Part shown: positions 53,700 to 64,000 of the stretch, one piece after another
How the letters are laid out: the number at the start of each line of letters is the position of its first letter
Numbering within the stretch: the first letter of the stretch is position 1
Source of the DNA: Brasenia schreberi
Lineage: Eukaryota > Streptophyta > Magnoliopsida > Nymphaeales > Cabombaceae
Length of the DNA stretch: 64,000 bases
Direction of reading: 5' to 3'
Assembly (NCBI GenBank): GCA_036023115.1
Contig: JAYKKT010000064.1
Span: 7,634,501-7,698,500 of the forward strand
Program-made: the position numbers and the translations under genes
The notes under the pieces: model-generated
Databases searched by the model: none
What the model was told of the DNA's origin: nothing
The model's input: only the letters and a program-made list of their open reading frames with translations

Positions 53700-53930
53700 T
53701 TTTTAAAAATTCTTAATCTTTTTTAAATTATACTCATGTTATTAAAAATCAATGAGTGAACATGTTGGAACTAAGCAAGATCCTCTTTTCCATATATATG
53801 AATATATATATGTGTATATATGGAAAACTAGTCTCTGATGTGTTACTCATATCCACTCATTATTTTTTAGTAACATGATTATAATTTTTTAAAATTTAAA
53901 GGTTTTCAAAACAAATAAAGAACAATATTA
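53700..53930. mobile_element. Foldback MITE-like sequence
   Basis: The left arm (TTAAATTATACTCATGTTAT...CAATGAGTG, about 53722-53760) is complementary to the right arm (CCACTCATTATTTTTTAGTAACATGATTATAATTTTTTAA, about 53852-53893), with a TA-rich centre. A related single arm (GAAATTATACTCATGTTACC) occurs near 12308. No TSD was identified. Confidence 0.5.
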
Positions 53931-54380
53931 TTATATATATTATATTTGTTTTTTCTACCTCTTTTTACTATGTAGCAAGGAAGATGATCCTGCAAGGAGC
54001 CGAATTAGAGCCCAGAACGTAACTTTTTAGTAGTTCTTCGTTAATATACTTAACTGCCTAACACCCAGGCCGTTTCACATTAATCACACTAGGTAGAACT
54101 GTCAATGTTCTTAGTTGGACATCATTGTGCTCGATAGTAAGACATGAGACAAAGTTTTCATGGCAGCCTTCAGCTACGTAACATTGCTCCCCTTCGATTC
54201 AGGCATTGATTGGACGGAAAACACTAGAATCAGGCAGAGTTGTAGCATCTATTATATCAGTTAGTAAAGTTGTACAATTTATTCGACCCCCAACAAAATG
54301 AATGAGCTTGAATTCTGTTTCTATCCTATGAATGTACATTCTTGACATAAATTATGGCATATACAATTTCGATGATATTG

Positions 54381-54492
54381 TTAATCTTCATCAACTTCGT
54401 GGAAAGGCAGTGGAACACTCATGACGGCCCTGAATTTGCCAGTATTATTTAAATGTTCATTTTCCAACCTACATCACAGCAATTAGAAACTT

Positions 54493-54552
<60 letters not shown>

Positions 54553-56977
54553 ACACCGAGTGGAACCTTACCTGTAAAAATTCCATTGACCCCTTCGAAT
54601 TACTTCAAGGGCTGCTAAAAGGAATCCGGTTACTCTATAATCCATATTCCCAAAGTTGGAGTGCAGGACGGTCTGCAACCAAGCTAACCTCAAAACAAGG
54701 TTCACAACCTGCAGATTGAAGTCAACTATTTTCTTGATTAATATCTAATTCACAAAAACTTAATATGATCTTGTTAACTTTAGATTTTCATAATCTTAAT
54801 TTCTATATTAAGGCATCGATTTCTTAATGTGCAATTCTAGGTCGTATTAAGCATTAATTTCTATATTAATATCTCATTCACAAAAACTTAATATGATCTT
54901 GTTAACTTCAGATTTTTTAATGTCATACCATGGAAAAGTAGTATATGAACTTGTGGCGAAGGATCAACTCATCCCTCAGCCAAGGGTTGCGTGAGTTGAA
55001 CTGCAGCAAGCCCCAGTCCTTGACGAAGTCCCAGTACAACTGGTAAACTGTAGCTGCAGTGGATGTGATCACAAGAAGAGCCAGCCAGCCAACGCTCTTA
55101 TCTCTTTCATAAGCCACCTTCGCACCTGCTGCGATCATGGCGGACACGTATTTCCCAAGATTAACCAGGTGTGTGCTCTGCCCTTCATCAAACCATCGCC
55201 TTGCGCACTGCAGAAGCACAGATATATTTGTTGGCCGATGTGAAACTAAGTTAATTAATCAGGTTTTGTTGGTCACGACGAAGCAAAGGAGGGTTACCTG
55301 CATTGCCCTCCAGTAGTAAGGCAGGAAGGAAACAGCAAAGGAGAGATCTCTGTAATGCGCGGAACGCATGCAGAAGTTGTAATCTTGTGTTTTGTAGCTC
55401 CCTGTTACGTAGTAGCACGCCACGAACTCGAGGCTCCTCAGCAAAGGAATCTGCATTTCAAGGTGGCCATGTAAGTTGCAGTTCTTTGGGAACAGATTAT
55501 ACCAATTACACATAATGTAATTTTGATTGGTAAGCTGGGAAATCGAACTGGTGACCTCTTTTTCACTCCAACGTCTCTTCCTTTCCCTAATGATAAAGAA
55601 AGAGAGTTAAGCAGCTCTGGAGAGGCACAGTACACGGGCTAGAGGGTTGGCTCTCTGATGGTAGGTCGTGTTCAATTGTAGGTAGCTAGCAGGAGCCCGC
55701 CCAACCTCAGCTGATTGAAAAGAGATTTGGTCTTAGGCAAGGTCACTTTAAGAAGACCACCCCGATCACCCTCAGTATTGAAGTAATGAACTATGGTTTC
55801 TGAGCGAACTCAGTAGCCAGGTGACCTATGCTGTGGCCGGTGCCCCTCGGAGGGTCTGCATGGGATTGTTTTGTTCATTGGAGGCCTGTCGCTACATGCA
55901 TAAGAGAATTTAGGAATTCGTATCTCCTCTCGGATCAGCCACAGACCAACCCAAGGAGTTCGTGTTAATGGTGCCAGCTGCCAAGACACGAATAGCATGC
56001 GTTTTGGATCTGAGTCGGTGATTTCTCGGTGGTGAAGCAGAACCCAGTTCTGCAGTTTTAGTTTACATCCCTGAATTTGGTGATCGCATATTTGAATCCG
56101 TCTCTCTCTCTCACTCTCTCTGAGTATCTGGACTATTGAGACAAAGATATCACGTTTCGTATTTACAGCTTTACACCAATAGATAATATCATCCAGAATT
56201 TCATGACTACCTGACTACAAAGTTGATCTGCCATGAAAAAGTCAATCATGACTACCTGCGATCAAATTCAACTCATGAGAAATGCTTTAGACATTGGTAA
56301 AAAAAAATAGGCATGAATAATCTGATCTTGCTTACTTTTAACATGTTCACTAATGCTCACCTATTGTTTTGAGTGATATAAATATAATTTAAAAATTATT
56401 AAATTTTTTCATAAAAAGAAGAAAATTATTATTATATTTATGTTTCTAAAATAATAATCGAACATGAGTCGACAAAGTTAGTGATAAACGTGACTCTCTC
56501 TTCATATATATAATATATAATATACTATATGCATAAAAGGAATGTAGGGTACTCCTAGAATATATGCTTTAATTCCTAGAGCCTGACAAACACTAATAAT
56601 GTGCGACTCAATCTCTCTCTTCATATAAATAATATATAATATAATATATGTATAAAAGGAATGTAGGGTACTCCTAGAATATATGCTTTAAGATCCTAGA
56701 GGTCGGCCAACACTAATAATGTGTGATTCTCATCCCATATGGAGTCTCATCGTGTGTCAAGAAAGGCACCTTTTTTTTATGCCAACCTTATCGTTAATTA
56801 AGCATGATCAAATAGTGCCAACCTTATCGTTAATTAAGCATGATCAAATAGTGGTAATTTGAGTGTATATGCAGAGTACTCTAAAGTTTCTATATATACA
56901 TATAGAAGGCAAGAATATTTTGCATACTGTACGTGCTCATTTATTTCTATCATCTTGTTTGAATACTCTTCCTTAGA

Positions 56978-57028
<51 letters not shown>

Positions 57029-60000
57029 CATATACACACACATATATATATGTGTATATATGTATATTGCAGCCGTTTACCTTGTATAGGGGTGCCAAAA
57101 TTATGTTCCGCATGACTCGGATCAAACAGTATCTGCTTGATTGATAGGCAATGTTAAACGGGCACACCAGCAACACCAGAAAGATCTGCAAACAGTAAGT
57201 TAATCAAATTATATATGTGTGTGAGTGAGAGAGAGAGAGAGATGAGTGAAGTACCAAAAGAGGCAAGCCGGGGATTGCATTGACTAGAGTGGAAGAGTTG
57301 CCTTTGGCCACGACGTACAAGTGCATCACCATGACCGCCACGACAGCAGTCATGCTGGTGGTGCAGATCAGAAATACGTCCCCGTACTTGAGCTCTTTTG
57401 TATTTCTAAATTCGAAGATGAAACTGTAGTTGATGCGGACCTTTCTCCATGTGAAGACGTTGCATCCATACAGGAACACGTGAAGGAACAATAGACTGAA
57501 CATGCTGCTTTACACCAAGTATAACAAATTAACATGGTCATAATTCACTAATTAATCATAATCGCATGGGTTGATGTGTGTCTGTCTCTGCACTGTGTTT
57601 GACTGTGTCTGTGTCTGTGTCTGTGTTTGTGTGTGTGTGAGAGAGAGAGAGTCTAAACCATAACTATCATAGCTCTATACTCGTAGCCTTTCTCATAACA
57701 AGGAGTGGCAATTGGATGTTCCTGTTAGAGTTTCGTGTTTCATTCTCTACTCAGATTTTCTTTTTCCGTATGAATTTGGTTAAACGTCAAAACAGACTAT
57801 GGGGTGTATCGTGTCTAAATTCCCAATATCCCTATTAACAAATAATCAATAAGAGAAATTGGCAAACGAATTTCTCGTGGCAAGGTGCTCTTGAACAAAC
57901 ACTTTTCATCATCATATGATAAATTTGTTAAAATATATATTTTCCAATAAAAAACTCTGCATTCAATTATTACCAACTGCTATCTTTTTCCAATTTTTAT
58001 TGTTATGTCTTCTAAAAGATGCCATAAACATGAGTGATTAGTATATTGCTTAGTTAAATATTTTAACATATAAGCATTTATCAATTTATGTAGTTTGTTT
58101 CATATGTGTAGAAACTTGCAGATTCTTTTAGAGACAGCTTCAAATTCTAATGTAAACTGGTTTCAGAAACCTTTTAGCCCTTGTTTACTCGTATCAGTTT
58201 CTCCAGCCTGTTCGTGTATGCATAACCTGATTTTATTAACCTTTTTTTGTCACAATGGGGAACCCATAAATTTTTATTTATTATCCAGATCCAAGTTCAT
58301 CAAGGGATTTGATTTTCTATAATCTGATTAATCAGATTCCATTAATAGATCTAACCAGAACTGGTTGCATCCGTACTCACTTAAGCTGTGCATGGTTCTT
58401 GCTAGACATGTCTTTCCGGTTAGTCAAAACCTGGAACCATACCCGAACTGGCCCCGGGTCGGTTCCGGTTATGGTTTCAGAACTATTTGTTCCTGGACAG
58501 TTTTGGTTTGAGTGCGAAACCATCTGGAATCGTAATTTTATTTAAAATTTTTAAAAATTATAAAAAAGACAAGAACTGAGTTTGAAACTGCCGGTTTCAG
58601 TTTGGTTCTGGTTTTATAAAAAGGTGAAGCCAGAACCGAACTGGGTGTTCCCCCGTTCCGGGTTAGGTTCAGGTTGGAACCGCCGGTCCGGCTAGGAACA
58701 GGCCTTATCCAGATCTTGCTCATCTTGATGTGCAACCCAACCAGATAGATTTGAGACTGCCTTAGTGCTCCGGGAGCTAAACCAGCTTGATCTATGGTTC
58801 TTACTTAATAAGGTCAACCCAAACAAGCTGATACCCATGAAAAAGGGAACCTGCTTCTTGCCCTCCACTAAGGTCATGTATGGGAGTACGTAGAAAGCCA
58901 GTATTTTTCTACTGTTAAACTAACACAGTCGCCCGAATGGGCAATAAATACGAATCAATCTGTAAGGGAATCGACGCTAGTAGAAAACCAGTCTTTTAGA
59001 GAGTAGCCATGCACCACATACATATGGATCAATTAGTTTCTGGAATCGATGCTTGATTTGATTATATGATGAGAATATATATATATCCAATATGCTTGAT
59101 TATATTTAAGAGGTGACGAGATCCAATATGCTCATGAATATAACGAGATAGAGAATAAAGATGCAGAGCAAAAGGGAATCAAACCTACCAAAATACAGGA
59201 TACGCGGTTTCCATATAGATGGGATTGGTGTGCCTCGTATACAAGCCAGCCATGTGAGCCATGAAGACGTACCCAGCGAACAATGCCATAAAGCAACCCG
59301 TAAAGAGACCTGTTCAGAAGAAGTACACCACCTTCAGCAGGTTGGATGTAATTTCGTGTGAGCTTCCTCAACAAGCGAGAAGGATTTTCTTAGATGTTAA
59401 GCAAACAATAAAGTATACTAATTAATACTTATCATTAACTGGCTTCTTTTATGTCACACTATTAAATTAACTGGTTTCAGCAGCACTTCTTTGAGAGAAA
59501 CTGGTTTTAGCAGATGTTTATTATATTTTAGTTTTTGGTAGATGGTGGCTTTTTCTCTTTTATATTGATGACAGCGAGAAATCTTCTTTGAAAGGCTCGA
59601 ATCAAATCATTGTAAAAGTATGAAACTAGGACTCTTGATGGTAGGGCCTATTTTGGCCTTTGGCTTTGCAAGGGCAGTGACCACAGAAATCAAACCGACT
59701 GAACCACTTTGTCAGGCTTGTTCACTTCAATAGCAGGTGTTCTGAGCCTTGCCATGAGTACCTTTCTCACTTGAGAAGGGGAGCTGCAACTGCTTACTAT
59801 AGAACAAACTATCGAAATACTAAAGGGTCATGAAAATTTCCCATTCCCCCGTGAGAAAGTAAAATGATTCCTTTACAGAACAGGGAAAGGAGATAAATAA
59901 CTCTTATTTCTGTATCAGATGAAGTTACAAATTGTGTTATACCTTATTGTCGAATTCATATTGATAAAGATCATACTGAATGCTATTTGCAATATGATAA

Positions 60001-62809
60001 TTAATGTTATCACGAATAGCCTTTACATCACAAGATACAACAAAGGTATATCTTACATTTTTGTAAGATACATGAAGTGCACCGTAAGATATGGAGGACA
60101 AACATATATGTAGTAAAACTTTCAAAATTTATATATTTTTTTAGAGAAGTCACGATACGTTATGCTACGTCCAATATTGTAACGTACAGCATTACCATAA
60201 TGAGATTTGGGGATGATTTTCCACCTTGCATAGTTTTGGATTTCCCTAGTCCACACTGAGAATCACTAGTAGGAAAAACAGGTGGTGAGTGTTCTTCTTC
60301 GACCACCATTATGACGGGAACAATCCTTCCGTTTTCTGTCTTGATCACTCAGTTAAAAGAAACAGTAGGGAATCTCTTGAATTCTACTAATGGTAAAGTA
60401 TGGTTAGGCCTTTACGTCAAGGATTGTTTATCGAAACTACAGACTAATTTGGAGATATGCTTAAATACATAGCTCATTTACAGAATGTGAGCAAAAGTTT
60501 CAAGATTCAGAAGACAAATTGGAGACTTGTCGAAGAGCTCAATCTCATATTCTGCACTAGCAAAATATAGTCCAGATTACTATTAATAAACTCAAACGAA
60601 GCTAAGTAGGTTCAGAGTCTATACTTTTTTATGGTGGGTTTGGCCCTTGCTATTATCTCATTATTTGACCAACTTTCTAATTCTAACCCATAGCGGCAGA
60701 CAATCTTGGAGTTACACGCATAACCCATTAACTGGGTTTGTGAGAAATTAAAACACCAAAGTGAAGTACGAATGGAGGAAAAAAGGAAAAGTAATGATTG
60801 CGAGCTTTATCAAAAGGTCAAGAGAACTCCATATCCTGTATTAATTTGTATCAACTTTTTCCTTTGCAAAAAAAGAAACTTCCCAACCCAAACGTTAAGT
60901 TTTTTTAATGATACGAGTAAGAACCATTAAGAAATAACATAATATTCTAATAACTAAAATTAACTGAAGAAGTACCAATAAAGAAGGTGACTGCATGTGA
61001 CTCTTTGCGTTGGTGGGGTTTCAGGTACTTCATGGCTTTACGATGGTCATTGTCTGTGAAGTGTTTCACAAAGACCTCTTCAACCTCGTCTGCCAGCTTG
61101 AGCGCCTAGCAAGTAATTCAAAGAAGATCATTAAAACGAAGAGGGAGATCTATGTACAGATAGACATATATTTCAAACAGTCCTTCATAGCCATCAATCT
61201 CAAATGATTAAAACTTGCCTTGTCTGAACTATTGAAGTATGAGCTCTCAACAACTTTAAGATAGATTGGTAGAATTTGCTGCTCAGTCACCTGCAAAAGT
61301 CAGCCATTTCTCTCTTTAGAAAATCGTGTGTTTATGTTTAAATAGCATATCAAACTAGATAAACTAATGACTATTTACTCCACCTTGTCGAACTTCTTTA
61401 AAATTTTGGCAAAAGCCAGCATGTTCAGTGTCCTGCAATAGCACATCCATTTATCACTATTACCATCTCTTTCATAAGCAGATGAAATGAAGATTACAAC
61501 GGTCATCTATCTTCAAGATTTAAATGCCAGTACATAGAACGTATTCTAATGGAAGATAGAAATCCATGTGGTAGTCATTCTTTCTTTCCTCTATGAATAT
61601 AGAGAGAGTAAATTGATATGTCACCTGAATGACTTTAGGTAGCCGACCCCTTTGTAAAGCTCAATGAATGCCCCGCGAATCATCTTCTCAGCATGGTGCA
61701 ATGTGGCCTTGTTGATGTTCATGTTGCTCGCATCAGAGCCACATTTCCTGGACTGGTTTAGCAAATCCTCCCACACCAAGTAAGTGACAGCAGAAAAGGT
61801 TCTGGTAGGCGTCGTCAGGGGGATATCCATCCTTAAATTTCTTCCTTGGCAACTGAATCTCCTTGCTGAAAAACTCCTTGTGATGCTTGATTTATTAGCC
61901 TCTTTTCTTAACGCAGTTGTCTTTCCAGATTGATCCATCTGAGGTGATTCATCAATGAACTCAAAATTTTTCTCTAAATCCAGGTTGGTATGTATAATTG
62001 TTTTTTGATCCATAATTTCGACAGAATCTGTTCCAGGAGACTCGTCTTTCTCTGCAAATCGTAATCATTCACGGATAGTATTAATAAAATAAGATATTTT
62101 GTTCTTAAGATAATATCGAAAACCCACAAATGGATATGTAACACCTACCAGATGACAGTGGGAAATCGATATTAGAGAGAGAGCGACCTCCCCCTTCAGA
62201 CATAGACCCATGTTTGCCATTTTTCTGCTTGAGAGCAGCCTTGAGATCAATGAGAATAGCCATTTGGCTCTCAAGCGTCTCTCCTCTCGCCAAAAACTCC
62301 TTCTCTTTAGTCCTATAGAATTGATTGACCGTGTTGAGCTGAATATCAAGCCTAGAGAAGAAGTCTTTTGCTGCCTCAAAATTGAAAAATTGGTCTAAGA
62401 GCTCAGTCTCGTAAAAGTATGATCTGCTAGCAGAACCAGCAAGTTTCCTATGCACCTGTTTCCAATCAAATACATGGTTCAATATAGGTTACTACATTGC
62501 ATGCATTGAGCAAGCATTATGGTCATTGTCTTATATGAGAGAGAGAGAGAGAAATCTAGTTTGCAAGAGTGCCTGTATGGCTTCACGGTCATTAGAGGAA
62601 TGCCCACATAGTTGTGATATGCGTTTGAAGGAGAGTAAGGAGCACTTCTTGGCATCTTGGCGTGCTTGCTTTATTGTTGCGTCTTTGTCTTGGCCGAGTT
62701 TCAACAGTTGCAGTTTCTTAAGGTCTTTCTTTAGCTGTTTGTAATCCACAAAAGCTTCCTTCCATTCAGGAATCAGCTGATCCTCGAATTGTTTCGAGAA
62801 CTTCACCAT
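54381..62809 (-). CDS. PHO1: PHO1-type SPX-EXS phosphate exporter, 14 exons, complete
   Basis: PHO1 proteins export phosphate, notably into root xylem, and act in Golgi/trans-Golgi and plasma membranes. Exons: 62809-62573, 62455-62149, 62051-61625, 61432-61384, 61290-61219, 61105-60976, 59309-59189, 57504-57255, 57185-57081, 56255-56211, 55450-55298, 55207-54929, 54708-54572, 54468-54381. Phases agree throughout, giving 799 aa, normal for the family. The SPX domain spans residues 1 to about 340: it starts [20 protein letters not shown] and ends with KILKKFDK (Lys333, 336, 337), the basic inositol-pyrophosphate sensing surface. Membrane segments follow from [20 protein letters not shown]. The EXS domain occupies about residues 580-790 ([72 protein letters not shown]). 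The protein ends [11 protein letters not shown]. Introns 1 and 5 appear to use GC instead of GT donors. Whether it is PHO1 itself or a PHO1;H paralogue needs a tree. Confidence 0.95.
54493..54550. repeat. (GA)n microsatellite in PHO1 intron 13
   Basis: About 57 bases of GA dinucleotides fill more than half of the 102-bp last intron (54571-54469); on the transcribed strand it is a CT tract starting about 21 bases after the donor. Confidence 0.95.
55530..55690 (-). repeat. Possible tRNA-like (SINE) fragment in PHO1 intron 10
   Basis: On the minus strand, AGGTCACCAGTTCGATTTCCC (near 55553-55533) resembles a B-box with its flanks. No convincing A-box or poly-A tail could be assigned. A similar TGGTCATGAGTTCGATAC sits at 63977-63955. 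Confidence 0.25.
56494..56852. repeat. Two direct duplications in PHO1 intron 9
   Basis: A unit of about 115 bp (TCTCTCTTCATATA...AAAAGGAATGTAGGGTACTCCTAGAATATATGCTTTA...CACTAATAATGTG) occurs at about 56494-56609 and again at about 56612-56726, with few differences. Just beyond, a perfect 36-bp unit starting GCCAACCTTATCGTTAATTA is repeated head-to-tail at 56781-56816 and 56817-56852. Confidence 0.9.
56975..57065. repeat. TA/CA microsatellite in PHO1 intron 9
   Basis: Alternating TA and CA dinucleotide runs end about 16 bases from the intron 9 donor. Confidence 0.9.
58380..58700. repeat. GGTTCC/GGAACC-rich repeat in PHO1 intron 7
   Basis: Dense in CCGGTT, GGTTCCGG, GAACCG and GGTTC on both strands, like the blocks at 14637-14979 and 51430-51670. 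It lies in the intron between exons 7 and 8. Ends and TSD were not resolved. Confidence 0.45.
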
Positions 62810-63258
62810 CCTTGGATAGAAAGATCAAGAGGGTCAGAGGAACAGGACGCAGTGTTACGATGATGATGACGCTAGAGATGGTGGTGATGATGTCTAGCAG
62901 GTAGTATTATTTATGGAGCATGAAGGAAGAAGAGAGTCGAGTATGATTTGCATGGATCGATGCCTGCTGGCATATACTACGATATCCTGCCAAATAGATT
63001 ATACGGTATTTTGCCACTTTAAGGTGCATGGATCTTTTATATGCTTTTACGAATGAGATGTATGTTGCTTTATTTCAGATAAGGTAGATAACTAAATGGT
63101 GTGTGTGTGTGTGTGTCTGTGTTGAAGAGAGATTGCATGTAATGGTGCAAATCCATGCTGTCAGAATGAAAGGAGCATGGTGCTAATCCAATCACAGGTT
63201 CCCTAATCGTAGAGCTCTCTCCCTCCCCGTATATATACATATATATACATATACATAT

Positions 63259-63295
<37 letters not shown>

Positions 63296-64000
63296 CACTT
63301 TACCTTTCTTGATATGTCGTGGGACCGTACTACCATAATTTGTCATGCCATGTCCTTGATTTAAATATAAAATCTAAATGCACAAAGTAAACTTCAGATC
63401 ACGCTTAATATACTCAATATTATGTTCTTAATGAAGTTGACTCAGAAGTGACATCGCAGTTATCTATTAAATCATCACCATATTCATGAATGTGAAATTT
63501 TGAATATTCGCAATCTGTTTGAAATTTGACCGTACTGCAAAGATTTTTGAAGGCCATTATAACATGGTAGAAAAAGCACCCCCTCTTTGGTTTACATCCA
63601 AGTAGCTGTAACTACAATACAGAGAGTGCTCACCAATGAGTGGCATATATCATTATTCCGATTTTCCCTTCTCTTGTCGCCATTTGGTTGCTTGATCCAA
63701 TCCAACGTTGAAGACGGAGGGACGAACTCTGCCAAGTAAATGCTTAAATATTAAAACTAATAAAAAATGCTCTCGTAGGTACAAAGGTTACTATATGTGT
63801 CTATTTGTGACAGTAAACCTTCTTTTATCTAGAGATACGAACATGGGGGTGAATATGATGTGGAGTTTCCAGGATCCGTTCAGGTTCAAGTTTTGATTTT
63901 TTTCTGTTATTGATACAATGAGGAGGCCGAAGCCAGATGGAAGCCCCAGATATGTATCGAACTCATGACCAACTTGTGAGCCGGACCCCTGGCAAGGTGA
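62810..64000. other. PHO1 upstream region and window edge
   Basis: Contains the presumed PHO1 promoter and leader (minus strand). GT/CA and TA microsatellites lie at about 63098-63119 and 63230-63296. The last about 100 bases (63898-64000) carry a tRNA-like repeat fragment, TGGTCATGAGTTCGATAC on the minus strand, cut by the window end. No gene is recognised, and no TATA box could be assigned with confidence. Confidence 0.5.

Larger units (their letters stand above)
49995..54380. other. Intergenic AT-rich, repeat-rich region between convergent TADA and PHO1
   Basis: No gene is supported. It contains a G-run (about 50387-50400) and two related copies of a palindromic AT-rich repeat (about 50695-50885 and 52448-52630). 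Other content is a GGTTTGGTT-rich block (51430-51670), a long CA/TA/GA microsatellite (53534-53619) and a foldback sequence (about 53700-53930). The genes on either side are convergent, so this holds both 3' flanks. Confidence 0.6.

Noticed and set aside
59132..59374. Minus-strand frame overlapping PHO1 exon 7
   Set aside because: It is the wrong frame; the exon 7 reading [18 protein letters not shown] fits the PHO1 family and the splice phases.

Overview
This window is nuclear DNA of a flowering plant. The evidence is multi-exon genes with plant GT-AG introns, plant-specific families (PIN auxin carrier, P-type PPR, plastid-type TADA, SPX-EXS PHO1), plant RTE-type LINEs ending in (TTG)n, copia and hAT debris, and many GA/TA/CA microsatellites. 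The species cannot be fixed from the sequence. The GC-rich third positions of the PIN, carboxylesterase and PPR exons would fit a non-grass monocot or a magnoliid-like lineage, but this is only an impression.

Layout. 1-4.6 kb is AT-rich intergenic DNA with an old tandem duplication of about 297 bp. 4616-7245 (-) is a complete six-exon PIN1-type auxin efflux carrier. 7.2-17.5 kb is intergenic, with a duplicated PIN leader, a SINE-like repeat, a 5'-truncated RTE LINE (9374-12173) and a cluster of foldback MITE-like repeats. 17524-18432 (+) is a carboxylesterase pseudogene. 20188-21351 (+) is an intact mitochondrial-type PPR gene. 23.2-30 kb is a decayed copia retrotransposon (-) carrying a nearly full-length RTE LINE flanked by a 19-bp target-site duplication (TSD). 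33979-49994 (+) is a complete four-exon TADA gene (plastid tRNA-Arg adenosine deaminase); its third intron is about 11.1 kb. 50-54.4 kb is AT-rich and repeat-rich. 54381-62809 (-) is a complete 14-exon PHO1-type phosphate exporter. The last 1.2 kb holds its upstream region and a tRNA-like repeat.

The strongest structural result is the transposon nest in TADA intron 3. A 5'-truncated RTE LINE (LINE D, 41228-47887, 14-bp TSD) was hit by a second RTE LINE (LINE C, 42184-43780, perfect 20-bp TSD) and by a 3.27-kb hAT element (44378-47642, perfect 8-bp TSD, matching CAGTGTT termini). Upstream in the same intron is a 214-bp RTE derivative in which the 5' end is joined directly to the 3' end, flanked by a perfect 17-bp TSD. 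I saw no prokaryote-type operon, CRISPR array or unknown enzymatic system. The genes are functionally unrelated neighbours (auxin transport, organelle RNA metabolism, phosphate homeostasis), and the novelty here is mainly structural.
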